Positions 36,290 to 45,058 are shown, counted from the stretch's first letter. The stretch: DNA of 64,000 bases from Streptomyces lanatus (GCF_014655715.1 NZ_BNBM01000001.1:1-64000), one strand, 5' to 3'. The notes: generated by a model not told the origin, from the sequence alone. Numbers and translations are program-made.

Positions 36290-38506
36290 ATGCCCACGTT
36301 CCCCCGCACCGCGCTCAGGCGCCTCCGCAGATCCACCGCCGTCACGGTCGTCACCGTGGCCGCCGCGTCCCTCCTCACCTCGGCGCCCACGCCCGCCGGC
36401 GCCGCTCAGAGCGCGGCGGCCGCGCTGCCCTCCGACTTCGCGACCATCATGAACGCCGCGAGCGGCAGATGCCTGGACGCCCGATCGGCCGCCACCGCCA
36501 ACGGCACCGTCGTGCAACAGTACTCCTGCAACAGCTCGACGGCCCAGAACTGGAGCTTCACGCCCACCAGCGACGGCTACGTCCGCATCAACAACCGCAA
36601 CAACACCGGCCAGGTCGTGGACGTCGCCGAGGTGTCCACCGCCGACGGCGCGCCGGTCCATCTCTGGGCCTACGGCGGCGGCGCCAACCAGCAGTGGCTG
36701 CCCGTCGACGAGGGCGGCGGCGTCTACCGCTTCGTCAACCGCAACAGCGGCAAGTGCCTGGACGACCCGGGCGCGTCGCTCGCCGACAGCGTGCAGTTCG
36801 TGCAGTACGCGTGCAACGGCAGCGCCGCCCAGCGCTTCCAGGTGGTCCCCGTGAACCAGTCCACCGCCAACCCCGACCTCGGTCCGAACGTGGTCGTCTT
36901 CGACCCGTCCATGTCGTCCTCGACCATCCAGAACCGCCTCGACTCGATCTTCCAACAGCAGGAGACCAACCAGTTCGGCTCGCAGCGCTACGCCGTCCTG
37001 TTCAAGCCGGGCTCCTACAACGCGAACGCCAACGTCGGCTTCTACACCCAGGTCGCCGGGCTCGGACTGTCCCCGGACGCGGTCACCATCAACGGCGCGG
37101 TGCACGTCGAGGCCGACTGGTTCCCGCCGCAGAACGCCACCCAGAACTTCTGGCGCGGCGCCGAGAACCTGTCCGTCAACCCGACGAACGGCGCCGACCG
37201 CTGGGCGGTCTCCCAGGCGTCGGCCTACCGCCGGATGCATCTGCGCGGCAACCTCGCCCTGGACGACGGCGGCTGGTCCAGCGGCGGTCTGCTCGCCGAC
37301 ACCAAGGTCGACGGGCAGGTCAACTCCGGCAGCCAGCAGCAGTGGCTGACCCGCAACTCCCAGCTCGGCAGCTGGACCGGCTCCAACTGGAACATGGTCT
37401 TCGTCGGCAGCCAGGGCGTCCCGGGCACCAGCTTCCCCAACCCGCCGTACACATCGGTCGCGCAGACCCCGGTCAGCCGGGAGAAGCCGTTCCTGTACGT
37501 CGACGGCGACGGGACCTACAAGGTGTTCGTGCCGTCGGTGCGGTCCAACTCCAGCGCGACGAGCTGGGCGGGCGGATCGCCGTCCGGTAATTCCCTCTCC
37601 CTGGACAGCTTCTACGTCGTGAAGCAGGGCTCGACCGCCGCCGATATCAACGCGGCGCTGGCGGCGGGCAAGAACCTGCTGGTCACCCCGGGTGTCTACC
37701 ACCTCAACCAGACCCTCCAGGTCAACCGCGCCGACACCGTCGTCCTCGGCCTGGGCCTCGCCACGTTCATCCCGGACAACGGCGTCACGGCCATGAAGGT
37801 GGCCGACGTCGACGGCGTGAAGATCGCGGGTGTCCTCTTCGACGCGGGCACCACCAACTCGCCCACCCTGATGGAGGTCGGCCCGACCGGTTCGTCCGCG
37901 TCCCACGCCGCGAACCCGACCTCGCTGCACGACGTGTACTTCCGCGTCGGCGGCGCGGCCGTCGGCAAGGCGACCACCAGCCTCGTCATCAACAGCGACA
38001 ACGTCATCGGCGACCACATGTGGATCTGGCGCGCCGACCACGGCAGCGGCGTCGGCTGGAACACCAACACGGGTGACACCGGCCTGATCGTGAACGGCGA
38101 CAACGTCACCGCGTACGGCCTGTTCGTCGAGCACTACCAGAAGTACCAGACCATCTGGAACGGCGACGGCGGCCGGACGTACTTCTACCAGAACGAGATG
38201 CCGTACGACCCGCCGAACCAGGCGGCGTGGATGAACGGCTCCACCCAGGGCTACGCGGCCTACAAGGTCGCCGACTCCGTCACCAGCCACCAGGCCTACG
38301 GCCTCGGCAGCTACTGCTTCTTCAACGTCAACCCGAGTGTGACCGCCGAGCGGGCCATCGAGGCTCCGAACAAGGCGGGAGTGCGCTTCACCAGCATGGT
38401 GACCGTCTCCCTCGGCGGTACAGGCACCATCCGGCACGTCGTCAACGGCACGGGCGGTCCGTCCAACTCCGGCTCCAACGTGGCCAATCTGACGAACTAC
38501 CCGTAG
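36290..38506 (+). CDS. Secreted ricin-lectin plus right-handed beta-helix protein
   Basis: A 738-residue exported protein. The signal peptide ends near AGAAQSA. A ricin-type beta-trefoil follows (about residues 50-190) with repeated Q-x-W-like motifs (TAQNWSFT, NQQWLPV, AQRFQVV). The remaining 540 residues form a pectate-lyase-like beta helix, with VLFKPGSYNANANVGFYTQV and LLVTPGVYHLNQTLQVNRAD as start-of-coil motifs. Similar proteins are annotated only loosely (coagulation factor 5/8 type). It may be a glycoside hydrolase or lyase acting on fungal or bacterial wall glucan. It sits 40 bp after the GH18 gene with an AAGGAG site. Confidence 0.8.
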   Translation: MPTFPRTALRRLRRSTAVTVVTVAAASLLTSAPTPAGAAQSAAAALPSDFATIMNAASGRCLDARSAATANGTVVQQYSCNSSTAQNWSFTPTSDGYVRINNRNNTGQVVDVAEVSTADGAPVHLWAYGGGANQQWLPVDEGGGVYRFVNRNSGKCLDDPGASLADSVQFVQYACNGSAAQRFQVVPVNQSTANPDLGPNVVVFDPSMSSSTIQNRLDSIFQQQETNQFGSQRYAVLFKPGSYNANANVGFYTQVAGLGLSPDAVTINGAVHVEADWFPPQNATQNFWRGAENLSVNPTNGADRWAVSQASAYRRMHLRGNLALDDGGWSSGGLLADTKVDGQVNSGSQQQWLTRNSQLGSWTGSNWNMVFVGSQGVPGTSFPNPPYTSVAQTPVSREKPFLYVDGDGTYKVFVPSVRSNSSATSWAGGSPSGNSLSLDSFYVVKQGSTAADINAALAAGKNLLVTPGVYHLNQTLQVNRADTVVLGLGLATFIPDNGVTAMKVADVDGVKIAGVLFDAGTTNSPTLMEVGPTGSSASHAANPTSLHDVYFRVGGAAVGKATTSLVINSDNVIGDHMWIWRADHGSGVGWNTNTGDTGLIVNGDNVTAYGLFVEHYQKYQTIWNGDGGRTYFYQNEMPYDPPNQAAWMNGSTQGYAAYKVADSVTSHQAYGLGSYCFFNVNPSVTAERAIEAPNKAGVRFTSMVTVSLGGTGTIRHVVNGTGGPSNSGSNVANLTNYP

Positions 38507-38549
38507 CGACCACCCGTAGCGCCCCCCGCAGCGAAGGAGCGTCCTCAAC

Positions 38550-39701
38550 ATGTCCATGACCCGACTCAGACCTCAGCTCAGACCCCAGCCCGGGCCGCGG
38601 CCCGGACCCCGGCTCGCGATCTTCGCGGTCCTCACCGCCGTCCTCACCGCCCTGCTCACCGTGACCCCCGCCCAGGCCGCCGACGGCACGATCACCGGCC
38701 TCGTCGGCAAGTGCGTCGACGTGGCGGGGGCGAGCAACGCCAACGGCACCGCCGTACAGCTCTACGACTGCAACGGGACCGGCGCGCAGGTCTGGTCCAA
38801 CTCCGGTGACGGCACGCTGCGCGCGCTCGGCAAGTGTCTGGACGTCGTCGAGCGCAGCACGGCGGACGGCGCGGCGGTCCAGCTTTGGGACTGCTCGGGC
38901 GGCGCCAACCAGCAGTGGGTGGTCAGCGGTGCGCGAGACATCGTGAACCCGGCCGCGAACAAGTGCCTGGACGTCCGGGACAACAACAGCGCCAACGGCA
39001 CCCGGCTGCAGATCTGGACCTGCACCGGCACCGCGAACCAGAAGTGGAACGCGCCCGCGAGCGGGGGCGGCGGCACCCCGTCCGGGTTCGTGGTCAGCGA
39101 GGCACAGTTCAACCAGATGTTCCCGAGCCGGAATTCGTTCTACACGTACAGCGGCCTGGTCGCCGCGCTGAGCGCCTACCCCGGCTTCGCGAACACCGGC
39201 AGCGACACCGTGAAGAAGCAGGAGGCGGCGGCCTTCCTCGCCAACGTCAACCACGAGACCGGCGGCCTGGTCCACATCGTCGAGCAGAACACCGCCAACT
39301 ACCCTCACTACTGCGACTGGAACCAGCCCTACGGCTGCCCGGCCGGTCAGGCCGCCTACTACGGCCGCGGTCCGATCCAGCTGTCGTGGAACTTCAACTA
39401 CAAGGCGGCGGGAGACGCCCTCGGCATCGACCTGCTCAACAACCCCTGGCGGGTGCAGAACGAGGCGGCCGTCGCCTGGAAGACGGGTCTTTGGTACTGG
39501 AACACCCAGTCAGGGCCCGGCACCATGACCCCGCACAACGCGATGGTGAACCAGGCTGGCTTCGGGCAGACCATCCGCTCCATCAACGGCTCCCTGGAGT
39601 GCGACGGCAAGAACCCGGCACAGGTACAGAGCCGCGTCGACGCCTACAACCGGTTCACCTCGATCCTCGGCGTCTCGCCGGGCGGCAACCTCTACTGCTG
39701 A
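38550..39701 (+). CDS. Secreted GH19 chitinase with N-terminal ricin-type lectin domain
   Basis: A 383-residue exported protein. Domains in order: signal peptide ending TPAQAAD, beta-trefoil lectin (about 44-168; GKCVDVAG, GKCLDVVE and NKCLDVRD repeats with matching NQQW and NQKW ends), Gly-rich linker, and GH19 catalytic domain. The catalytic acid is in NVNHETGG (about residue 236) and the YYGRGPIQLSWNFNY loop is classic GH19. Actinobacterial GH19 chitinases are usually antifungal. The lectin is an unusual partner, as CBM5/12-type domains are more common. The ATG lies 43 bp after the preceding gene. Confidence 0.93.
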   Translation: MSMTRLRPQLRPQPGPRPGPRLAIFAVLTAVLTALLTVTPAQAADGTITGLVGKCVDVAGASNANGTAVQLYDCNGTGAQVWSNSGDGTLRALGKCLDVVERSTADGAAVQLWDCSGGANQQWVVSGARDIVNPAANKCLDVRDNNSANGTRLQIWTCTGTANQKWNAPASGGGGTPSGFVVSEAQFNQMFPSRNSFYTYSGLVAALSAYPGFANTGSDTVKKQEAAAFLANVNHETGGLVHIVEQNTANYPHYCDWNQPYGCPAGQAAYYGRGPIQLSWNFNYKAAGDALGIDLLNNPWRVQNEAAVAWKTGLWYWNTQSGPGTMTPHNAMVNQAGFGQTIRSINGSLECDGKNPAQVQSRVDAYNRFTSILGVSPGGNLYC

Positions 39702-39714
39702 ACCGGGAGCCGTG

Positions 39715-40473
39715 ATGCGTAAGTTGAGCACCCTCGCGATGGCCCTCCTCGGAGCGATGACGCTCGTCGTGGGCCTCCCCGCGAGTGCCCACGCGAGTGT
39801 CCTGACCCTGCTCCCCCAGAACGCCGACGGCCTGGAGCAGACGTTCTCCCCTGCCTACGACTACGACGGCGACGGCTGCTACGCCACGGCCGCCATCGGC
39901 ACCGACGGGACCCTCAACCCGGGTCTCAAGCTCGGCGGCGACGTCAACGGCAAGTGCCACGACTACGCCCAGCTGGCCAACGCCAACACCTATTCGCGGG
40001 CGAAGTGCAGCAACGGCTGGTGCGCGGTGATGTACGCCAGCTACTTCGAGAAGGACCAGATCACCCTCGGTCCGGCGGCCCTCGGACACACGCACGACTG
40101 GGAACACGTGATCGTGTGGGTCCGCGACAACCAGGCCGAGTACGTGTCGGTGTCCCAGCACAACACCTATCAGCTGGCGGCCCGTTCGGCGATCCGCTTC
40201 GACGGCACCCACCCGAAGATCGTCTACCACAAGGACGGCGTATCGAGTCACTGCTTCCGCTTCGCCAACGGCAATGACGAGCCCGCGGAGAACGCCACCG
40301 GCAACTGGTTCTTCCCGCGCCTGGTCGGCTGGAACGGCTATCCGGCCGGATACCGCGACAAGCTCATGAGCGCCGACTTCGGGTCCGCCACCATCAAGAT
40401 CGACGACGGCGACTTCCAGTGGGCGCTCAACTACGCGAAGCCGTCCGGGATCCCCTTCGACGCCTACGCCTGA
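39715..40473 (+). CDS. Secreted NPP1/necrosis-inducing-like protein (NLP)
   Basis: A 252-residue exported protein with a signal peptide ending ASAHASV. The heptapeptide GHTHDWE at 124-130 is the NLP signature (GHRHDWE in most members), followed by VIVWV. Plant-active NLPs bind sphingolipid heads and permeabilise membranes; bacterial NLPs are rarer and mostly uncharacterised. The R-to-T change in the metal-site motif may affect activity. It is the last gene of the chitinase operon, 13 bp after the GH19 stop. I use the ATG (GGGAG six bases upstream) rather than the GTG one codon earlier. Confidence 0.88.
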   Translation: MRKLSTLAMALLGAMTLVVGLPASAHASVLTLLPQNADGLEQTFSPAYDYDGDGCYATAAIGTDGTLNPGLKLGGDVNGKCHDYAQLANANTYSRAKCSNGWCAVMYASYFEKDQITLGPAALGHTHDWEHVIVWVRDNQAEYVSVSQHNTYQLAARSAIRFDGTHPKIVYHKDGVSSHCFRFANGNDEPAENATGNWFFPRLVGWNGYPAGYRDKLMSADFGSATIKIDDGDFQWALNYAKPSGIPFDAYA

Positions 40474-40490
40474 CGCTCGACAGCGCAGCA

Positions 40491-40520
40491 CGGCCCTGCA
40501 GGCACTCGCCTGCGGGGCCG
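40491..40520 (+). terminator. Terminator of chitinase/NLP operon
   Basis: CGGCCCTGCAGGC and GCCTGCGGGGCCG form a 13-bp stem (one G-T pair) with a four-base loop, 17 bp after the NLP stop, followed by TTCCGTTTG. It is a strong intrinsic-type hairpin closing the four-gene unit. Confidence 0.75.
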
Positions 40521-40539
40521 TTCCGTTTGCGTGCGATGG

Positions 40540-40830
40540 CTAGGCCCCGCGTGCCTTGCGCGCGGCCCGGGCGAGGTCCATGTCGGTCGTCTCCGGGGCG
40601 AGGAACTGGGAGACGAGGCCGCCGAGGGCGAGCACCCCGGAGCCGATCAGCAGCACGAACTCCGCGCCGAAGACCTGCGTCCAGAACGTGCCGATGGCGA
40701 AGTACGGCAGGACGAGCGCCGCCCAGAAGACGCTGGCGAACGGCTGAACAGCGCCCGGAACTCCTCCCTCGCGGGTGCCTGGGACTCGTCGAGCTCGGCG
40801 TCGATGTCCACCTCGATGCCGTACGGGCAT
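40540..40830 (-). pseudogene. 3' fossil of an MFS transporter gene
   Basis: Minus-strand codons read PFASVFWAALVLPYFAIGTFW and then FVLLIGSGVLALGG, ending APETTDMDLARAARKARGA, the last helices and tail of an MFS exporter. A separate frame just upstream reads ESQAPAREEFRALFS, which fits the cytoplasmic loop before these helices, so at least one frameshift plus internal deletions have occurred. No start codon or first two thirds remain. It abuts a second gene fossil on the opposite strand. Confidence 0.6.
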
Positions 40831-41011
40831 CGACGCGGTCCGTGAGATCTCCGGCACGCTCGGCATCGAGCAGTCGCTGCGCGAACTCGGCGTCCGTCCC
40901 GACCTGTTGACGCCGATCGCCTCCAGCCCCCTCGCGGACGCCGTGACCCGCAACGCACCGCGCCGGGCCACCGAGCAGGACATCCTCGGGATCCTCGAAG
41001 CGGTCTTCTAG
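40826..41011 (+). pseudogene. 3' fossil of an iron-containing alcohol dehydrogenase gene
   Basis: The plus-strand frame reads GIDAVREISGTLGIEQSLRE, LGVRPDLLTPIASSPLADAV and TRNAPRRATEQDILGILEAVF before a stop. This is the C-terminal helix bundle of Fe-dependent alcohol dehydrogenases or maleylacetate reductases (SLRELGV..D.L..IA..AL.D....NPR..T..D...IL). The catalytic N-terminal 300 codons are missing and the 5' side joins the MFS fossil. Its end overlaps the TPR/OmpA gene by four bases. Confidence 0.65.
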
Positions 41012-41985
41012 ACGGGCGTGATCACCACCGTCACCGTCCGGTTCCTCGCGACCCCCGCGAACGGCGCGTCGCGCTGGTCGGCGCTGGCGGTGGTGAAGGC
41101 GGTCAGGGGCTTGTCGGCGGCCGTGCTCAACTCCCGGGCGGCGATGAGGGCCCGCCACAGGGAGAGGACCGAACCGCCGCTGGTCGGGGCGCCGGGCACG
41201 GTCGCCGTCTGGCCGTAGATCTCGACGCGTACGGTCCGTCCCGCCAGGCGTTCACCCAGCACGGCGAGCCGCTCGGCGCCGACCGGGGTCAGCTCGGCGC
41301 CCTCGGAGAAGAGCCCGTCGGCGAAGGCGACCTCCACGGATCCGTCCTGGGCGACCGGGGCGATGCCCGGTGCGCGCAGCGCGTCGGCCAGTGCCCGGGC
41401 CGCCTCCGCCCGGCGCTCCGCCTCCCGGGCACGGTCCTGTGCCTGCTGCGCCCTGCGTTCGGCGTCCAGACGCTCGGCGAGCCGCTCCGCCCGGTCGGTC
41501 TGCGACGGAGCCGGCCGGTCGCCCCGCGCGTCGGTGAGGGCGACCGTGCCGGCCGTGATCGCGGCCACGGCACACACCGCGGCGGCGAGGGCCGTACCGG
41601 CGCGGTGCCGGGCGAGTGCCGACCGTGGGCCGCGACGGCCGAGCCGGTCGATCCTCGCCAGCCCGGCCGCGGCTGCCGGGTCCCTCGGGTGCTGCTCCTG
41701 GACCCGGCGCCAGTACTCCGCGGCCCGGGCCAACTCCCCGCGCTGGGCGTGCAGACGGGCGAGCAGGTCCAGTACGTCCCGGTGGGCGTCGTCGGCGTCG
41801 TGCAGCAACCGGACGGCACCGTCCAGGTCACCGGAGCGGGCCGCCGTCCGGGCACGCGAGACGAGCAGCGCGGTCCGGAGCGAGTCGGCGGCGGGGGGCG
41901 GGGTGTCGACCCGCTCGCCGTCGTTCCGGTCGGCGGGCCGGAACGCCTCGGACGGGACGTCCGCCGGGATTCTGGATGTGGTCAC
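41008..41985 (-). CDS. TPR, single-TM, OmpA-like C-terminal domain protein
   Basis: A 325-residue protein. Residues 25-110 hold TPR-like repeats (ARSGDLDGAVRLLHDADDAH, RGELARAAEYWRRV). A single membrane helix lies at about 128-150. A charged coiled coil (AERLAERLDAERRAQQAQDR) leads to an OmpA-like domain with VAFADGLFSEGAELTPVGAE and ending RNRTVTVVITPV. OmpA-like domains bind peptidoglycan, which would tether the chaperone operon to the wall side of the membrane. I choose the GTG eight bases after AGGAGG rather than the TTG two codons earlier. It is the last gene of the kinase/chaperone operon, 23 bp after the Hsp70-like gene. Confidence 0.8.
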   Translation of the reverse strand: MTTSRIPADVPSEAFRPADRNDGERVDTPPPAADSLRTALLVSRARTAARSGDLDGAVRLLHDADDAHRDVLDLLARLHAQRGELARAAEYWRRVQEQHPRDPAAAAGLARIDRLGRRGPRSALARHRAGTALAAAVCAVAAITAGTVALTDARGDRPAPSQTDRAERLAERLDAERRAQQAQDRAREAERRAEAARALADALRAPGIAPVAQDGSVEVAFADGLFSEGAELTPVGAERLAVLGERLAGRTVRVEIYGQTATVPGAPTSGGSVLSLWRALIAARELSTAADKPLTAFTTASADQRDAPFAGVARNRTVTVVITPV

Positions 41986-42008
41986 CGTCAAGTCCTCCTG
42001 TCTGCCGA

Positions 42009-44510
42009 CTAGTTGATGCCGCCGGACAGTCGCTCGGCCTCATCGGCGACGCCCGGCGGCAGCAGCCGGCGCAGCCGCTCGTTCACTCCGGCGAGGGCGC
42101 GGCGGTCCCCGGCGGCGACGGCGCGGCGGCCCTCCAGGATCGCGGCGTCCGCCTGGGCGCGGGAGAACATCTCGTCGCGCATCTCGACCAGCGCGTGGAA
42201 GACGACGTACTCCCACTGGTCGGTGCGGCGCAGCAGCTCGACGTGGAACTGTCCGGCCCGCTTGATGAGCCGGCGCAGATCGGCCGGGGTGGCGTCCTCG
42301 CCGAGCGAGCTGGCCCGGTCGCGCATGTTCTGCAGTTCCCGCCGGTCCGACGGGCCGCCGCCGACCTGCTCGATGACGTCCTCGCAGGAGCTGAGCAGAT
42401 CCCACAGTTCGCGTTGCAGGCCGGGGATCTCGATGGCCTCCTCGATGTCGTCGAGCTGGGCCTCCACATCGCGGATGCGGCGGTCGCTGGTGACGGCCGC
42501 GCCGGTGTCGACGGCGGCGGCGTCCACCTCCTTGCGCAGCTGCGGGATGGCCTGCTGATCCGTCAGGTCCTCCAGCCGGGTCTGGGCCTGCTCGGAGTGG
42601 ACGTCCTCGGCCTGGTCCTGGAGGATGCGCACGCGTTGCTCCAGATCGTGCAGCCGGTCCACGAGTTCGGTGTGTTCGGGCGCCAGCAGCTCGGACCGGT
42701 TGATGGTCGCCTCGAACTGCTGCTCCAGCAGGGGGATGTCGGCGGTGACGAGGACCTCGCGGTTGCTCGCCTGGATCTCGAAGGTGACCTCGACCTCGCT
42801 CTGCGCGGGCAGGTCGATGCGGATGTCGCGGGGGCGGATCTCGATCAGCCCGACCCGGGTGTTGCGGTCCGCGCGCCTGCGTTCGCCCTCCAGCAGCGGG
42901 ATCCGGATCACGGCGTCGGGCTCGGTGCGGCGCAGCGGGATGGTCGTCCGGTACGGCTTGGTCACCTGGGCCGGGAGTGTGGTGCCCTTGCGCAGCAGCG
43001 GGTCGAAGGTGCCGTCGGCCTTGCCGATGCCGAGGGTGCCGGTGAGCACGGCGTCGCCGGGGACGACGGCGGCGTGGGTGATGGAGAAGGTGTCACCCGC
43101 GAGGTCGCGCCGGGTGCCGGCGTTGTCGGTGAGCTCGACGGTGAAGCGGGAGCGGGTGTCGGCGTCGATGGCGACCTCGGTGTAGAAGGTGCCGTCCGTG
43201 CCGAGCACGGTGCTCGGGCCGCGGAAGGGCGGGCGTCCGTCGGGGTTGCTGAGGGTGACGGTGTACCGCGTCCAGTCCACCGCGCCGCCGCTGCTCACCT
43301 TGCCGGAGACCGGGATGCCGGTGGTGTCGACGGACTGCGCCGGATAGTGCAGCTCGATGACGAACTCGCCCGGCGCCGCCCGCTGCGGTTTCTTCGGCAT
43401 GCGGATCGTGCGCGCGAACACGGCGGCGCCGCGCGCGACGACGGTGGTGGGGTCCTGGGTGTGGTCGAGGGGGATGCCGGGGCCCTCGATGGGGTCGGCG
43501 AGCAGTTCGCGCAGCCCGGGGCTGAGGGTCGCGCCGCCGACGAGGAGCAGCCGGTCCATGTGGTCGGGGCGCAGCGCGCTCTCGGCCAGCGCGTCGCGGC
43601 AGAGCCGGATCGCGCGGGTGTAGAAGGGCAGCGCCAGGTCGTCCAGGGCGCCCCGGGTCAGGGTGAACTCGAAGGGTTCGGTGCCGCCGTGGCCGTCGTC
43701 GAGGTCGACGGAGATCTCGACCGAACTCGCCCGGGACAGCGAGATCTTGGCGTTCTCCGCCTCCAGCTTGAGCTTGGCGAAGTTCTTGCGCCAGCGCTCG
43801 CGGTTCTGGCGGGTGAAGTCCGTGAGGCCCAGGTCCCGGCGGACCGCGGGAGCCAGCAGGTCGTCGACGAGGGCCCAGTCGATGAGCTTGCCCCCGAGGT
43901 AGGGGTCGCCGGCGTGCTGGATGAGCTGGAGCTCGCCGTCGCGCTTGCTCATCACGGCCGCGTCGAAGGTGCCGCCGCCCAGGTCGAACACCATCCAGTG
44001 GGCGGACTCGGAGGCGTCCTGCACGCCGTAGGCGATGGCGGCGGCGGTCGGCTCCTGCACCAGCGGGCAGTGCTCGCCGAGCCCGGCGAGGGCGGCCGCG
44101 GAGCCGGTGGCGTTGTTCTGGTTCAGGGCGAAGGACGCCGGGACGGTGATCACGGCCGCTTCCGGCTGGTACCCGTACTCGTGCGCGGCGTCCTGCCGCA
44201 GCGACTTGAGCACCTCGGCGGACAGTTCCTCGGGGCTGAGCGAGAGGCCGGTGCGCTCGAAGAGCCGGCCCGCGCCCGCAGCGCCCATCTCCAGCTTGAA
44301 CTCCGCGTAGGCGTTCCCCGGGTCGCTCTCCGTGCGCTCCCGGGCCCGCCTGCCCACGTGGATCACCCCCTGCTTGGGGACCCATACGGCGGAGGGCGTG
44401 AAGTCCCAGCCGTCGTTGTTCTTGATGATCCGTACGCCGTCGTCCTCGGCCACCGCGATGGCGCTGTTGGTGGTGCCGAGGTCGATGCCGAAGTCGATGG
44501 TCTCGCGCAT
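42009..44510 (-). CDS. Hsp70-like ATPase with non-canonical C-terminal half
   Basis: An 833-residue protein. The N-terminal 385 residues are a complete Hsp70 ATPase: phosphate-1 GIDLGTTNSAIAV, phosphate-2 FDLGGGTFDAAVM and adenosine motif LLLVGGATLSPGL. The usual linker and substrate-binding domain (LLLDVTPLSLG) are absent. Instead there is a beta-rich region (about 395-600, FVIELHYPAQSVDTTG, ITHAAVVPGDAVLTG) and a long coiled-coil/helical part to the end. The beta region may bind clients or a membrane partner. The ATG follows AAGGAG. It is linked to GrpE-like and J-like genes, so its ATP cycle is probably served by them. Confidence 0.92.
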   Translation of the reverse strand: MRETIDFGIDLGTTNSAIAVAEDDGVRIIKNNDGWDFTPSAVWVPKQGVIHVGRRARERTESDPGNAYAEFKLEMGAAGAGRLFERTGLSLSPEELSAEVLKSLRQDAAHEYGYQPEAAVITVPASFALNQNNATGSAAALAGLGEHCPLVQEPTAAAIAYGVQDASESAHWMVFDLGGGTFDAAVMSKRDGELQLIQHAGDPYLGGKLIDWALVDDLLAPAVRRDLGLTDFTRQNRERWRKNFAKLKLEAENAKISLSRASSVEISVDLDDGHGGTEPFEFTLTRGALDDLALPFYTRAIRLCRDALAESALRPDHMDRLLLVGGATLSPGLRELLADPIEGPGIPLDHTQDPTTVVARGAAVFARTIRMPKKPQRAAPGEFVIELHYPAQSVDTTGIPVSGKVSSGGAVDWTRYTVTLSNPDGRPPFRGPSTVLGTDGTFYTEVAIDADTRSRFTVELTDNAGTRRDLAGDTFSITHAAVVPGDAVLTGTLGIGKADGTFDPLLRKGTTLPAQVTKPYRTTIPLRRTEPDAVIRIPLLEGERRRADRNTRVGLIEIRPRDIRIDLPAQSEVEVTFEIQASNREVLVTADIPLLEQQFEATINRSELLAPEHTELVDRLHDLEQRVRILQDQAEDVHSEQAQTRLEDLTDQQAIPQLRKEVDAAAVDTGAAVTSDRRIRDVEAQLDDIEEAIEIPGLQRELWDLLSSCEDVIEQVGGGPSDRRELQNMRDRASSLGEDATPADLRRLIKRAGQFHVELLRRTDQWEYVVFHALVEMRDEMFSRAQADAAILEGRRAVAAGDRRALAGVNERLRRLLPPGVADEAERLSGGIN

Positions 44511-44530
44511 GTCGTGATCTCCTTGGTCGT

Positions 44531-45058
44531 TCAGGTGGCCCGGGGGCCGGGACGGCCGACGATGACCTGGCCCATCTGGATCCGTTCGCCGCGGAAGTAG
44601 ACCGACGGCCGTACGGTCTCCAGCACGACCTCGCGGTCCAGTTCCGGCTCGTCCTGGAACACCAGGACCTCCAGGGACTGGCCGGAGTCGAAGGGCTGCC
44701 CGTCGTGCTCCTGGATCTCCAGCCCGTCGTCGGCGAGCGCCTGACGGCTCGCGTGGACCTGGCGGCGCACCTGCCGCAGATCGGCCGACGACAGCGGGCC
44801 GGTGCCCTGGTCGAGTTTGCGCAGGGCGCGCCAGATGCCCACGGCGGCACCGAGCATCGCGTCGGTGCCGGCGCCCTGCGGGGTGCGGGCCTGCCGTGCG
44901 AGGGCCTCGGCGGACTCGGCCTCGGCGAGCACGGCCGCCGCCCACTCGGCCTGGGCCGGCTCCAGCAGCGGGCGGGCGACCCGGAACTCGGGCGGGTGCC
45001 TCAACTGGCCGAGCGCGGCGCGCACTTGGCGTACCCTCCGGTGGGTTCGGGATGTCAC
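44531..45058 (-). CDS. GrpE-like nucleotide exchange factor
   Basis: A 175-residue protein. A helical N-terminal half (LLEPAQAEWAAAVLAEAESA) precedes a beta region reading GLEIQEHDGQPFDSGQSLEV and ETVRPSVYFRGERIQMGQVI. This parallels the GrpE C-terminal beta domain (G-x-x-x-I-x-x-x-G-x-P-F-D ... E-V-x-x-x-G-Y/Y-x-x-x-x-R-x-L-R-x-A-x-V). The long GrpE coiled coil is shortened. It most likely exchanges ADP on the adjacent Hsp70-like protein. The GTG start overlaps the J-like gene stop by four bases (GTGA), with AAGGAGG upstream. Confidence 0.75.
   Translation of the reverse strand: MTSRTHRRVRQVRAALGQLRHPPEFRVARPLLEPAQAEWAAAVLAEAESAEALARQARTPQGAGTDAMLGAAVGIWRALRKLDQGTGPLSSADLRQVRRQVHASRQALADDGLEIQEHDGQPFDSGQSLEVLVFQDEPELDREVVLETVRPSVYFRGERIQMGQVIVGRPGPRAT

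Noticed and set aside
41616..44600. Plus-strand open frame of 994 codons opposite the Hsp70-like gene
   Set aside because: It is the antisense shadow of a gene with strong G/C third positions; composition is Gly/Val/Arg/Asp-biased with no domains, while the minus strand has complete Hsp70 motifs.
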